A program made the position numbers and the translations under genes. A stretch of DNA of 64,000 nt from Aquanectria penicillioides (Eukaryota > Ascomycota > Sordariomycetes > Hypocreales > Nectriaceae). The notes under the pieces were generated by a model. It was not told the origin of the DNA. It saw only the letters and a list, made by a program, of their open reading frames with translations, and made no database searches. The DNA lies in the NCBI GenBank assembly GCA_003415625.1, contig PYIU01000004.1, positions 1,860,001 through 1,924,000 of the forward strand. Direction: 5' to 3'. This document shows positions 21,801-33,716 of the stretch, in pieces (position 1 is the stretch's first letter; each line of letters starts with the position of its first letter).

Positions 21801-23429
21801 GCCAAAAAACGGGCTTACTTCCCCCCTTTCCATTACTTCGCCATTGCAGGCCCTTTTCCTTCTCCTTCTCCGGCTTCTCGTTTTATTTGGCCTCTGTGTG
21901 CCTCTTTGGCTTCCTCTCCTTTCCTTCTCCCTCTACTTTTATTAATCTCCCAAAGTTGGATTCTCACGGCCATACCCCTGCTTCGCTCCTCCCCTACTCC
22001 TTCCCGGCGACCCAGAAAAACGGAATAAGACGAGGCCAGACGAGACGAGACGGCCCGCAATTCATTGCTCATCAACAACGACCAGCCTCCAAAAGAAGAC
22101 TCTCTTCCAAAGTTTCTGTAGTCTCCCAAAAGATTTCACAACCACACAGACACACAGTCAATCTCAGCGCCGCATCATCGATCTACCGCTACATATCGCT
22201 CGTCCAGTATCAATCGCCTTGCTCGGACATTGATTCTCACCAGTCAGAACCTGGCCGCGCCGCTTGTTCTCGCTCTCTTCATCTCGAACTCCGTACCTGT
22301 GCTCCTTGTCTAGACCAACCTATACGCCGTTGTAAGTAGGCCCCCTGAGCCCACCGCCCATCCCGCGGACCTCGTCCACGAGGGGCTCTGCTTGCTACCT
22401 ACTCGCACTCGGCCTTTTTTTCTTTTTCTCTTTCTTCCCTCTCCTGCATTCAAATTGGTTCGCATCCACCTTCACTCTTGGCCCAACACTCATTGTGTGA
22501 ACACCTTGTTTCTGACGCGCACAGGGCAAGGGACCAGGAGAACATCACTTCCCCTCTAGCCATCGATCACTCAAACTCGTCTTCTGTCACAGTGTCACCT
22601 TCGTCCGCACCCCTGTCGAACCGGACGGCACAGGCACGAGTCTGGAAGCCAGTCCGCCAGCAAACGCTACTACCACCCCGGCCAAGCCCATCTTGGCCCA
22701 ACCAAAACGCCCATCCCTCCCATCGACAGCCGCATCCACTGGGTTGCCCCGCTGATAGACGGCCCCCGACGACTGGCCAGCAGTTCACGAAACGTTTGGA
22801 AGTCGCTCGACTTCGCGACCCGACACTCACAGATCGGTTCCTTCTTAGCCAGCCCTTTTCATTACTTGGCTGTCTCTCATCTCACCTCTCCACTAGGTCG
22901 AGTCCTAATTTCTCATGGTGATTCCTCACGACTAGCCAGAGGACCAGACGCGTCACGATCAAAAAGCTTCGTGGTTCCGCCGCTCGGGCGATCGTCGCGT
23001 ATTCTCAGACGAGCCAACCCCCTTTCCTTTCCCGAGGTCCTTGGTCCCTTGGTCCCTGGGCACCACCCAGTCCACCACCAACCCGGACACCAAGCAAGCC
23101 CTTGACCCGCCCCATCGTCCATCCATCGCCGCCCTGAGAGGACGGACTGAACGACGGGGATCCGACTCGGTGGCGTACCTGTGTTTTGCGACCTGGCATG
23201 ACGCTAGGTCTGGGCTCCTAAGTCAGTGGAATTTGACCCTTTTGGAGCTACGTATCTCCAAACGACGACGGTCCGGGGCAAATCCAACCCCGTCGGCCTG
23301 TTCGTACTTCGAATTTGTTCTGCATTTACTCGCTCTGCTCTGCACTGCATTGCGCCTGGTTGACTCCGTTTCCCATTGTTGGGGATCCACGACCGAGCCA
23401 TCACTGTCCAAGCTTGACCCTTAGCAATC
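18851..23429. other. Long spacer and extended leader of pal1
   Basis: No gene can be supported across 4.6 kb. The minus-strand frames at 18646–19332 and 20811–21518 are long but motif-free; the second crosses tandem repeats. Repeats include ATGAACATGAGC units near 20055–20078, a GGCGTTGGCATT/GACGTT array at about 21125–21180 and a GTGTGCGTGCCCATG array at about 21385–21425. From about 21,700 the DNA becomes pyrimidine-rich, and a GTAAGT at 22334 with a possible acceptor near 22524 could delimit an intron in the pal1 5' leader. A spaced pair of TTGGTCCC units occurs near 23041–23058. Confidence 0.4.
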
Positions 23430-25550
23430 ATGTCGACCGCTCAGTCCCTCCAGCCCGGTAAGCGCCCGCCCGCCCCTTGATCTCGCTTTGATGCCATCTG
23501 CGACAACCCCCCCAAAGATACCCTCCCTTCTCGACTGCCCACCAGGATTCGCTCGACGCCTGCCCCAACCAGGCGCTTGCGACGCCCAAAATGTAAAGGG
23601 GACTGGATGGAGAAGGGGAAGGGAGTTGGAAGGGGTGCGTGCCAAGTTGGCAGACAACTCATCAGAGGCATTGCTGTCTGGTCCACTTAGCTGGCGGCCC
23701 TGTTGTGTCATGTAGAGGAGATTGTCTGTTTCATCCTGGCCCATATGTCGTCGTCATTTGCATGCATGCGCCCGCTTTCACTACGTTTTGCTTGGTCGCC
23801 AACTGATCGTTTTTTGCAAGCAGGCCACGCAGCCGGTTCTGGCCAGTCCTCGTCCGGCCTCACACTCAACTTATCTTCCAACAACCCCTTTCGAAATCGT
23901 GCTGCGTCTCCCGCCAGCCTTGACTCTCCCTCTTTCAACAAACCCGCTTCTCCATTTGACGACCCTCCTCCCCGTCCATTATCGCGAAACCCCTTCCTCG
24001 ATCAGGCGCCGCCGCCCCTAAGGTCACCCGGCGTCATGTCAACTCACTCAGATTCCAAATCCTTATCTGCTGAGGAGATCTTTGTACGTGCAACTTGCCA
24101 CTCACATCTGATAACGAATTCGTCACCGATCGTCAACCCCGCCTCTTGTCCACCACCCACCGCGAGATAGCGGCGCGCATTAATCTCGATCGACGAAACA
24201 CTGACCATTGTGCCTCGCAGGACTCCTTGACACTTGACGAGAAGAACGCCAACAGTGACCGACCAAGACCACCACCAGGTGGCCCTCGTCGCCCCATGGA
24301 CCGACCACCAAGACGTCCAAGTGACCATACAAGACCACCCCCACCCAATGGCGACAATCGTCCAACGCGCCCCCAGGAAGAGGCTCTACGGGCCCGAAGG
24401 CTTCAGGCTGGAGGCTCCAGACCGAACAACAATTCTCCTCAGCGAAAGCCCCCACCTCAGCGACGACCGAGACGGAACTCCGAGTCGTCTCTCATGGATT
24501 TTGAGGCCCAACCTCTCACAGAAGATGAGAGGAGGATGATCGAAGCCAAGCGACGCGAGAAACTCCGTGGTGGCGCTGGCACTGGCAGTAAGGAACGAAG
24601 CAAGTCTGGTCGCCCTAGTCGCCCCAGTCGCCGAATGGACATCATCGATCAGCTGGATGCCACGAGTATCTACGGAACTGGACGTATGTTTCTGCAGAAG
24701 CCCCCTCACTCAGTACTTCTTTGCTAACGCCAATGAAGTTTTCCATCATGATGGCCCTTTTGACGCTTTGAACCCCCACCGCAATCGCCAAAAGAGCAGA
24801 CTCGCTCCTATGCAAGCCTTCCCGAAGGACTCCCTCAACAACTCACTGGGCGGTGCCGGCCCGCTTAACAGTCAAGCTGATCATTCAACCTTTATGGGCA
24901 TGGGCACTGACGAAGCTTTCCGGGACTATGCGACTGGCGGGAAAGGCGGCAACGGTTATAACGTCCCACCCCGCACCGATCCTGTTATCTTTGACTCTAG
25001 CTCCCGCGGCAGCATTGTACACGGAGACGAATCCCATGGCCTGGGCACCTCAACATTCCTGGAGGGTACCCCGGCTGCGAGAAACGCCATCGTTCGCCAC
25101 CAGGCAGAACAAGTCCAGGAAAACTTTGAAAGTGGCGGTTTACAGCGCAAGAAGTCGTTGGCACAACGCATTCGCGGTATGAACAAGGGCCCGCGTGAAT
25201 ACAACAACAACACGGGCCGAACCACAGCCGATGGCGGCTACACTAGAATCTCCCCCGAAGGAACACCAATGGGCAGCGGTACCGACAATAACCCATTTTT
25301 CTCCGAGTATGGCAAAGGCGAAGAATCGTTCACAGTGAAGGGCCGAGAGCGCAGCCCGCCTACAGGAAACCGCCGCCCTTCAGCAGGCCTGGTTCTTGAG
25401 CGACGAGCGACAACCGAGGCGACGACAACTATGGATGATGGTATGGGGGCAAAGCCAACGGGCCTCCTGGGTCGAATGAAGAGTTTGAAGGGCGGACGAA
25501 GGCCTCGAGAAGGTAGCACCGGCAACTCGGCGCCTGGAACGGCCGTTTAG
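23430..25550 (+). CDS. pal1: Pal1 family cell-morphology protein
   Basis: Cortical protein needed for cylindrical cell shape and linked to endocytic sites. Exons: 23430–23457, 23824–24083, 24221–24683 and 24739–25550; 520 residues. The Pal1 signature is split by the third intron: IDQLDATSIYGTG just before it and LFHHDGPFDALNPHRNR just after, which fixes that splice. The protein is largely disordered, Pro/Arg/Ser/Asn-rich, with three NPF tripeptides (in SSNNPFRN, LSRNPFLD and DNNPFFSE) that could bind EH domains of Ede1-type endocytic adaptors. The first exon codes only nine residues plus one base before a 366-nt intron. The start is chosen because ATC ATG TCG opens a clean frame that splices into the main body. 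The last exon ends with a Gly-rich region and a basic LLGRMKSLKGGRRPRE tail. Family assignment is firm. Confidence 0.9.
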
Positions 25551-26655
25551 TGGAAATTGAGCGCATGGCGACCGCTGGAGATGGAGCGAGCTTCATGTAT
25601 GGAGACTGGCATGAGCACCCAGTTGAGAAATCAAGGCGCAAGACATGTTTGCCCTTTGGAGCGAAACCAAGAGAACACGGCACCAATGGAGAGGACCAAA
25701 AACACAGTGTACTCCTCGACGCAAGGCTGGGAGTCTTTCCTTTGTGAAGATGCATAAGCTAGAGCCGACGACAAGACTTGGAAAACGCGGGACTGGCCGG
25801 GAGTGTGTGAGGCCTATCCGAGCGGAATCTGGCTTGAAAGCACGACGCACGACATGAGAGATCCATGGATAGATCGCATTTTTGGGCAGGGGTATAGGTT
25901 ACACGAAACAGGACAGACCCGGCTCTTGGATTGGAGGCAAAGGCTATTATTATTGATTCCCCGAGACGGACCCCGAATACCTGGAAAGACACTGGGGGTT
26001 AGCGGAATACCATGGGATTGGGAGTGTCACGAAGACCTTTCGTATGTTTTTTTTTATACCGAAACTCGTTTGATTGCTTTCTGTAGCATCAATACAATAC
26101 CTACCACGTCAAGGTTCTTTCCGAACTAGTCATAGGAGTGATAAACGATGCAGGAACATGTGAATTTTCCAAACGCCCGGATGCCAATTTATTTCTGACA
26201 TTGGGGAGAGTTTATTTTTGGCATCGTGGCCGAATCTGGACCTTAATGCAATGGCCCAATCTTATCTGGAGTGTGGATCGACATGTTGCCAGGTTGACGT
26301 CGAATAGTTGTAGTTGTGGTGTGGTGTAGCTCGCTTCTAGTGCTGTGCTCGGGGACACTCGGGCATTGCATATTTTAGGATATTGCTGAGGGGTGCCTTG
26401 CATTAAAAAGGCGATTAGAAGCCACAAGAGCGAAATGATGCACAGGAGAGAGAGGGCCCATTCGCAACGACTGCAATACTAGTGTTGTTCGGGGGTTGGG
26501 GTTGGGGTTGGGGTTGGATTTCGAGATGCGTGGAGTGCTTGCTTGCTTGCTTGCTTGCTTGTATGCAACCGTCAAACCTTGCGACGGCAAGTTGCGAAAC
26601 TTGGTTGTAACAATCACAGAGCTTGCAACACCAACGCGCCCGAGCACACTGTATC
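25551..26655. other. Spacer with G-rich and GCTT repeats upstream of the RecA-like gene
   Basis: Holds the pal1 3' region and then the promoter of the next gene. No coding unit can be supported. Near the end lie a GGGGTT array and a GCTT array, listed separately. Confidence 0.5.
26491..26517. repeat. GGGGTT repeat, candidate G-quadruplex
   Basis: Four successive G4–5 tracts separated by TT, followed by GGTTGG, about 140 bp before the ATG at 26656. The spacing fits the classical four-tract intramolecular quadruplex rule. The unit matches a ciliate-type telomere repeat, not the TTAGGG found in most filamentous fungi. A (GCTT)6 run follows at about 26539–26562. Confidence 0.85.
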
Positions 26656-28236
26656 ATGGAGGCGCCCGCATCGCAGGCGAGCTCTCACTTTGCCTTGGAG
26701 CCGATCCCGGCGTCTGTGCTGGCCGACAAGGAGGCCAAGAGGCGTGACGCTGCCGTCGCTCGCGGGTTGTGTAAAACGGGATGCCTTGATCTGGACGACT
26801 ATGTCTTGATGGGCGGGTTTGAGCGGGGGAGCGTTGTGGGAGTGAGCGCGGAGGATGAGGACGTGGGCTTACAGGTACGTGACTGCTGTAGGGGAGTAAG
26901 ATTTGTGAGAAAATCCCATTTGTCGATATCGATGGGTAACCTTTGGTATGTGCAGTTGGGTCTTCAGACTCTGGCACACTCGTTGTGCAGTGAGGGGAGC
27001 ACGGCCAAGGCTCTGGTCATCACTCCCAAGCCTGCCACCGCCATCCTCGGCAGCCTGAGGGACGCGGTGCGGGAGGAGCTGAAGACGAGCGGTGCCGTGG
27101 GCGGGCAGGTTGCGGCGAGGACACGAGAGATGCTGGAGAGAGTGATGCTCTCGTGCGTTTTTGATCTGGACGGGCTTTGGGAGGTGTTGACCGACCTGGA
27201 TCGGCCGGCGGGGAGTGGCGTGGAGGAGGATACAGACGAGGAGCAGCATCAGCAACAGCACGACAAGGACAAAAGTAAAGCCGAAGGACAAGAAAAAAAA
27301 GAAGTGCCAGATGATCCTGTACACCCCGTAGAGGAAATTGCTGACAGCCAGGACGACGACGACGACGACGACGGGTTCTCATCGCCAGATGCTGAACCTC
27401 AACTTCCTCCTCCGCCTCACCAGCAACAAACATCACCGTCACCACCACCACCACCCAAACCACAGCCTCAGAGGCAACAACCCAGAAGCCAACCGCAGCT
27501 TCCAGACATTATAGTCGTCACACACTTTTCCTCTCTGCTCACCAGCCTCTTCACCCACCGCGAAAAATCCGCTGCCCACACAGCCCTGCAGCTCCTCGGC
27601 TCCCACCTCCGAGACCTCACCCGTAACCTGCCCACCAGCCCTCTTGTTCTCCTGCTCAACTCCACGTCCTCTTCGGCGGCAACTTCGGCATCCGCCGCTG
27701 GGCCCTCGGAAGTACCGCCGCAGTCTACGAGAAAGGCGCCCCTGGATCCCACCCTCCGCTCCATCTTCAACCCGCTTCCACCGCCGCCGGGCTACGGCCC
27801 TCGCGCCAGCGCCGCAGCCGCGTCTCGACGCAACAAGCCCAGCTTCGGCCTCGTCTTCACGCAGCTGCTGGACCTGCACCTCCTCTGCACCCAGATCCCG
27901 CGGACCAGAGAAGACGCCGAGGCGGTGGCCGCGGCCGCCCACCTCCACGCCGACGGACCCGTGCAGCTGCCGCCCACGGGCGTGAAGACGGCATGGGTGA
28001 TTGAGGTTCTTCTGGACGAGATGGGCGTATGGGAGGGACGCAAAGGCCTGAGGCCGGATCGCGAGCAGAGATGGACGGCCGTCGACATTGCACGGGGTAG
28101 GGTGACGGAGGCGTTCCCAAAGGAGGATGCCGCTGTCGTCGACGAGGTCAGGGTTGCTGGAGGATTTGGAGGACGGATGGCCCAAGTCCAAGTCCAAGTC
28201 CAAGTCCAAGTCAAGCCGGGGCAAGAAGAGAACTGA
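26656..28236 (+). CDS. RecA/Rad51-paralogue-like protein lacking a visible Walker A
   Basis: Exons 26656–26874 and 26956–28236 give 499 residues. The N-terminal part reads TGCLDLDDYVLMGGFERGSV followed by VGVSAEDEDVGLQLGLQTLAH, which has the layout of the RecA/Rad51 core start ('LD..LGGG..RGS..E..G..GSGKT.L') but without GxxxxGKT. Further on are VITPKPATAIL, a strand pair with FDLDGLWEVL, a low-complexity acidic/Pro/Gln insert (about 175–265), then PDIIVVTHFSSLLTSLF and SPLVLLLNSTSSS, resembling the Walker B and following strand regions, and NKPSFGLVFTQLLDLHLLC near the C-terminus. A hexanucleotide repeat at 28187–28212 adds a Val-Gln tail. The role is inferred, perhaps recombination or repair as a non-catalytic paralogue. 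The 81-nt intron is a multiple of three and has no in-frame stop, so retention would be tolerated. The start could also be 33 bases upstream, but that context is weaker. Confidence 0.7.
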   Translation: MEAPASQASSHFALEPIPASVLADKEAKRRDAAVARGLCKTGCLDLDDYVLMGGFERGSVVGVSAEDEDVGLQVRDCCRGVRFVRKSHLSISMGNLWYVQLGLQTLAHSLCSEGSTAKALVITPKPATAILGSLRDAVREELKTSGAVGGQVAARTREMLERVMLSCVFDLDGLWEVLTDLDRPAGSGVEEDTDEEQHQQQHDKDKSKAEGQEKKEVPDDPVHPVEEIADSQDDDDDDDGFSSPDAEPQLPPPPHQQQTSPSPPPPPKPQPQRQQPRSQPQLPDIIVVTHFSSLLTSLFTHREKSAAHTALQLLGSHLRDLTRNLPTSPLVLLLNSTSSSAATSASAAGPSEVPPQSTRKAPLDPTLRSIFNPLPPPPGYGPRASAAAASRRNKPSFGLVFTQLLDLHLLCTQIPRTREDAEAVAAAAHLHADGPVQLPPTGVKTAWVIEVLLDEMGVWEGRKGLRPDREQRWTAVDIARGRVTEAFPKEDAAVVDEVRVAGGFGGRMAQVQVQVQVQVKPGQEEN

Positions 28237-28988
28237 ACCTGAATGACACACATTGGCTACAATAGATGATGGATGGGAGTTTTGCAGCTTGTTCTACACA
28301 TGTCTACAGGCGAAATGCATCAACAAAACTCATGATAGTAATACAGCAGGACAACATGACACGATGACACAACACAATGCACAAGAGAAAGGAAAATGAC
28401 AAGAACCGCTCATACATGGTTTGCGAATGGATTTGCGCGCAGTTATCGACAACCTCCGCATTATTCACGACGCTCCATCACAATGCCCTCGCTCTGCATG
28501 CCAACAACGCTTATCCTTCCAGAGTACAAGCTCATCCCCTTTCTCTTCCTGCGATACCCCAAGTCCCTGATCATGTCGCTTCACTTCGCTTTCCCCTTCC
28601 TACTCCCATTCACCGCAAACATACCCTTTCTGCTTCACTCTTCGTCGCTGCGTGCCATGCAACCCCCAACGAGACAAATTTCCCGAGACTGAAAGCATAC
28701 GGCGAAATTGTGTCAAAACAACGAAGTCACCCTCCAATTTCCCAAATGCGCGTCTCCAGTATGGTATTCCCATGTGTCCACCAGCTTCCAATGCACCGCG
28801 CCACCCGGAAGATACGCATCAGGAATAGACAAATGACGGTGCAAATAAACAAATACTCGCTCGAGAAATCTTCGCTTCCGGTGATGATCTGCTGCCAAGG
28901 GCACCTGGGTGCCGCCAAGTGATACAAGAAGAAAGAGTTTCCTGGAAGAGGTTCGGGTCTATAAATAAGCTCCTCACTCAGGTCAACG
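28237..28988. other. Convergent 3' spacer
   Basis: Shared 3' flank of the RecA-like gene (+) and the Rom2-type gene (-). Short open frames on both strands have no motif; one minus-strand frame merely extends the RhoGEF's reading when its last intron is ignored. Confidence 0.5.
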
Positions 28989-31900
28989 TTATCGCGGAGC
29001 CCCGTGGCCCGGGGGAGAGTTTGGCACCCCCAGTATTTCCGACTTTCTATTGGACTTCCAAAAGTCGATGGCCTCAATAACGTCATCTCCCTTTTCATCT
29101 TCGTGTGCAAATAGAATCTGTTCCTTGTTAGTAAAACTATTCGGTCTGATAGAAAGCTCGTGGCGAGTTCATGGGCGGGAAATCTTACCTCGTGCGTGCT
29201 GCTGTGTAGCATGCGAATGTTCTTGCGGGGGACGATGTGGACTGCGCCATTCTCCATGTTCCGCAGTTCAATGAAGTTGGGCTCGAATGCAAGAATCCAA
29301 GGATAACTAAGAGCAAAGCTGTGAGGAGTACCCTCCCAGTCAATGCGCCATTCCGGCCGAGCCCGCCAGCCGTTGCGGTTAACAAAGAACGAAAACTCAG
29401 AGTAGTTGAGCAAGAACTCTCCGTTGAGGCGTTCGATGTGAATCGGCCTGACTCCTTCCTTGCGAGCCACAAAGTCGAGTGAGGTGTCAGCCTGGTCGAG
29501 GAGCGATTGCGTCTCGAGAGTTTCGAGAGACACCACCTCGAAGCCTCGGGCGCAGGCAACACACAACTTTGACTTGAGGAAGTGAACCGAAGACGATTCT
29601 GTGGGAATGTAAAACTCCTTGAACGGCTTGAGTTCGTCATGTCCGCTGGACATGAACTTGCCGAGACCCTTCTGCTTCTTGGCCTTGGTCATGGCGTCAT
29701 TTGGCTCGAACACCTTAATCGTTGTTGACAGGGCGGACGACTTGACGCAGCATACGAGATGGCGTCCGAGACAGATGCCGGTCTTGAAGAAACTGCAGTG
29801 GTTTTGGATCTTCTTGGGCCTTCTCGATACGGCTGGCTCGTCGGGGTTGAGCGCCGACACCGAGTACGACTGGAGAGTCTTGTTGGAGAGCACAAGCAGC
29901 AGCTGGTATTCCTCCAGAATATCAATTTGAGTCACGGAAGCAGTTTCCAACACTCTCCTGGGAACCTGGTCCTTGTTCTTACGATCAGACAGATAGACAC
30001 CGTTGTCAGTGCCATAAATCAGCTTGCGACCGCCATCTGCAACACAAGTCAGTCAGTATGTGCTTATCCTCGAGGCTCAGAAAATACGTACCAAATGGTG
30101 TAACGCAGTTGACTCGGTTAGTTCCAGCGAAGAAGTTGCTGGAAATGACAGATGTGTTGAAAAAGTCCGCACGTGCTCGGAGGCGTTGTTGAGCATTGTC
30201 AATGAACTCGAGCCACTTCTTGCGTGCTGCCTGGTTTGATGCGAAAAGAGTCAACTCGTAACCGGCCTTACCCAAATGGCGGAAGGTGATGGGCCAGCCT
30301 TCGCCCTTCTTCGCTTCGCCCGCATTCGCCCGTATGCCGGGAATCAAACTCGAAGACGAACGCTTCATTGCGCCAGCTCCTGGGATAACCTCTTCCATCT
30401 CTCTGATAGCAAGAAGTTCAAGAGGAATTGGCCGTCGGTATGCCTTGATTTCTTCATTCTTGCCTGTTTGCTTGATTCGGACGAGCAGAACAGCGTGATC
30501 AAACAGGAAAGCCGTGATTTCAGCTGGGTCAGTTGGTGACTTCTTGAACTGACTCTTGAAAACGAGCTCACGACCCTCCTCTGTAAGTTTCAAATCGACT
30601 CTCTCGTTGGGCCTGAAGCGAAGTTGTTCGTGGAGCCTCCTGAGGTTAAACCGATTTTCGGCCTTTCCGGACTCCGCGTTAACTCTTCCGAGGAGGTCGC
30701 GAATCACGGTAAGAACCTTCGGGATATCCTCCTTGTCGGGGTTGCCGTCTTCAGTATATTTCAGTACGTTTTCGAGAAGAAGAGGGTATCGTGCAAGACG
30801 GGTAGTCGGCTTGGTCAGATAACCGTTGAGCTCCAGCTTCCTTGACTCCTTTCGTCGTTCAATCTCATCCACAAACTTGGCAAAGTAAGGGTTGACGGAC
30901 CTCTCATTTTCGAACTCGAATTTTCCTTCCAGCTGCTTGGAGCCATACCAGATGAATGGCTCGAATTGAGGGACATACTCGAGGAAGATGTCACCAATAT
31001 TGTGAACAATGGGCTCCTTTTGCTGTCGGCCGGTTAAAGAAGACGCGAAGCGAGAGCTAACGGTATGAATGCTGGGGTGATCGATGATGTTGCTAAAAAT
31101 GCCCTTGACAACCTTGTCTCGTCGCTGGACAGGAATAGGGGAGGCCTTGGATCGCAGGGGCAAGATCCAGAAGTCGCGGAGATATTCCAGATCCTTGACG
31201 AAATCCCGTTCGGTGTAAAATATTTCGGAGATAACTTCCTGTCGCTTCTTCTCACGCTCGCTGACCTTTTCAGCGATCTCCTTGGGAACGGAGTTGATCC
31301 AAAGCTTTTGCTCGTCCGTCTGGTCAGCCTCGTCATCGTTGACATTGGCAGAGTCTTCCTTCCGCAATCCGGGGTTGATCTTCAGGTTTAGCCTGGAAAC
31401 CTGTTCCAGTCGTCGAGGACAGGCAATAGAGTAACAAAGCTGATCCCTTGTGCAGGTGGGCGAATAACACTCAGAGAGCAGGACGAAGACACCGTTGACT
31501 GCAGGCTTCTCTTCGGGTTCATCCATCATCGTCTCCTTAAACTGATACATTTCTGATTGCGAGTCACGCAATCGGTGTTCGTAAGTGACATCGTGGAAGA
31601 ACTTTTGGGCATCCAGCGCTCTACCAAGGAGAAGGGCCAGATTTCGATCTGTCGTCCTGATAATGTACGAGAGAACATCAACCGCCTCGGAACCGCTGAA
31701 TGCATTCTTGTAAGTAAGTTCGTTCTTTGTCCGGTCACCCACTATGATCTTCCGGCGGAAACATTCTGCGACGCGTGACAACAGGGCTGGGTAAACCAGG
31801 GGCGGTCGGATTTTGGTTGCCGTCGGGGGACGTTCACTGTCAATCGACTTGCTCCTCGAAGGCCGCTGAACAAGAGTCGAGGCATCCGACTCAGAAGGAG

Positions 31901-32861
31901 CAATAGTTGGCGCTATGGTAGAGGCCATTGACATCGTCCTTCCATGATCACTGCCACCGTTCGAAGACGCCATGCTAGGGGTACGAGTCTGCGAGCCGGG
32001 GACGTTGGTATATGCGTTGTTTGGGCCTGGATATCCGTTTGTGGGTGGCAGCTCTGGCGCCTTTCGGTTGGGGATGACTCGCCCGCTCATAGTTTGGTGA
32101 GCATCGCGGTCATGAGGGGGGTATGAACCGGTGAGGGACATAGCCCGATCCTCATGACGTTCCGGTATGGGCCGTCCCTGAGCCGTGGTCCTGGCCGAGT
32201 TTTGATGGGCATACGGAGCATGTCGTGCCTGAGTCGCGGGAGCATGTTGGTAAGTGTTCGGGGGCGGGTGATACATTTGCGGTCGAGGGGCAGAGGCGAG
32301 AGATTGGGATCGATAAGGATCGTTGTTCATCGCGGGACCAGGACCGGGCCCTCCTTGATAGAATCGTTGAGCAGGAGTCCTCGCACCCGCCGCTTGTGCT
32401 GGCGGACCTCGATGATCCATGCGTGGAGGTGCCGGCCCTCCGGGACCAGGATAGGGACGTCTCTGTGGCGGCGGCTGGTGCTGATGTTGCTGCTGCTGCT
32501 GTTGCATATAATGGGGAGGCATTTGCTGGCCCCCCGATGCGGAGCGAGGCGGGGGATAGTAGCCGTTGCCCGTGTTAGAATCGATCGTCCGAGTCCGGTC
32601 GGGATAGTGGCCAGGGGGAGGCCTCGGCGGTGGCTGCCGCTGCATTCCGGAAGATGTCGAGGACATGGTTTGGGTTCGGCCTTGCTCCCTCATGGGCGGA
32701 GGCATGGAAGAAGATGTCATGGTCTGAGACCTGCCAGGAGGAGGAGCGGCGCCGAAGATGTTGGAGAAGGCGGCATCTCGCTGGTAGTTATTGGAATCAC
32801 CATATCCCCGGGGCGGCCCGCGTTGGGGTGCTCCTCGGGGGTCGTAGCCGTAGTCGGCCAT
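28989..32861 (-). CDS. ROM2: Rho1 guanine nucleotide exchange factor, DEP–DH–PH–CNH (Rom2-type)
   Basis: Activates the Rho1 GTPase and so the cell-wall integrity pathway and glucan synthase at growth sites. Minus-strand exons are 32861–30092, 30036–29189 and 29123–28989; 1250 residues. The start has a near-ideal context (GCCACC ATG GCC). Domains in order: a long Pro/Gln/Arg-rich disordered leader (1–355); DEP domain around 360–437 (AECFRRKIIVGDRTKNELTY); DH/RhoGEF domain about 535–745 (SEIFYTERDFVKDLEYLRDF, and NGYLTKPTTRLARYPLLLE typical of the DH core); PH domain about 755–905; Citron-homology (CNH) domain about 915–1210, containing NRNGWRARPEWRIDWEGTP. The last intron (65 nt) interrupts HSSTHE|EQILFAHEDEKGDD. 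The domain order is that of yeast Rom1/Rom2. No frame break was found in this long gene. Confidence 0.93.
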
Positions 32862-33689
32862 GGTGGCGGATACTGTGCCTGAGCATTGAAAAGCTTATTA
32901 GATGACTGAGGGAGCAGGCGATGGAGGGAAGGTTGCAGAGTTGGGCGAGGGAAACAAACCGGTCTGACGAGCCTCAAGAGAGAGGCTAAAATGGACGACG
33001 GCCGGATCAACAGCCGACGTCGACGGATGCGCCGCCGTCAGCCGACGTCAACACGGCCCCTTGGCTGGGATTCAGGCGACGAAGAATGCGCGGGATTCTG
33101 CTATCTGCTGGCGTCGTGGATGCTGTCACGAAGAAGCGGCCGTCCGTCGAAGGGGAAAAAGGCGGTTCAGGGAGACGACTGGGTTTCTGCCCAAGTGGTC
33201 GTCGGCTCGTAAGGATAAGAATAGATGAGCGGGATGGTGGTCAAAGAGGCGCGGGCACAAGAGCAAATGACCGAGGTGTTGAGTCAGGGCAGGGTTCGCC
33301 GGGTCGGCCACAGCACGAGGAAGGAAGTGATGGGCAATGGGCGGTCGCGGAATCGAGGTTTGGAAGCCCTGTTGATGAATCCGAGGGGGTTGCAGGTTCA
33401 CGATCCACGTAGTAAGTAGGACCAGACCGGCACACAGCACACAGCCCAGTGCAAGCAAAGCACGGAGCAAAGCACAGAGCAAAGCACAGAGCACAGGCAC
33501 AGATCCACCTCGTCCACGTCCACGTCTGCGAGTCGACGGGTCCTAGAGTCGGTGCTTTGAGGTGTGGTCGAGGGGGGGGGGGGGTCCTGGTGTCAGAGTG
33601 GCAGTGGAGAGAACCAGGTAGGACTCCGTGGGAGCCAGGTAGTGGACAGGCAAGTCAGGTACCTGGCCTGGCTGCCAGTGGGATGGACG

Positions 33690-33716
33690 GGGGTTTGGGG
33701 GGTTTGGGGGGGGGGC
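33690..33716. repeat. G-tract cluster, candidate G-quadruplex
   Basis: Three long G-tracts with short TTT spacers (GGGGG TTT GGGGGG TTT G10), about 0.8 kb upstream of the RhoGEF start. It fits quadruplex spacing if the last long tract supplies two of the four runs. It may also be a sequencing problem area. Confidence 0.6.

Noticed and set aside
27439..28251. Antisense open frame of 270 codons opposite the RecA-like gene
   Set aside because: The sense strand has family-like motifs and a proper splice; the antisense frame is a by-product of high-GC third positions.
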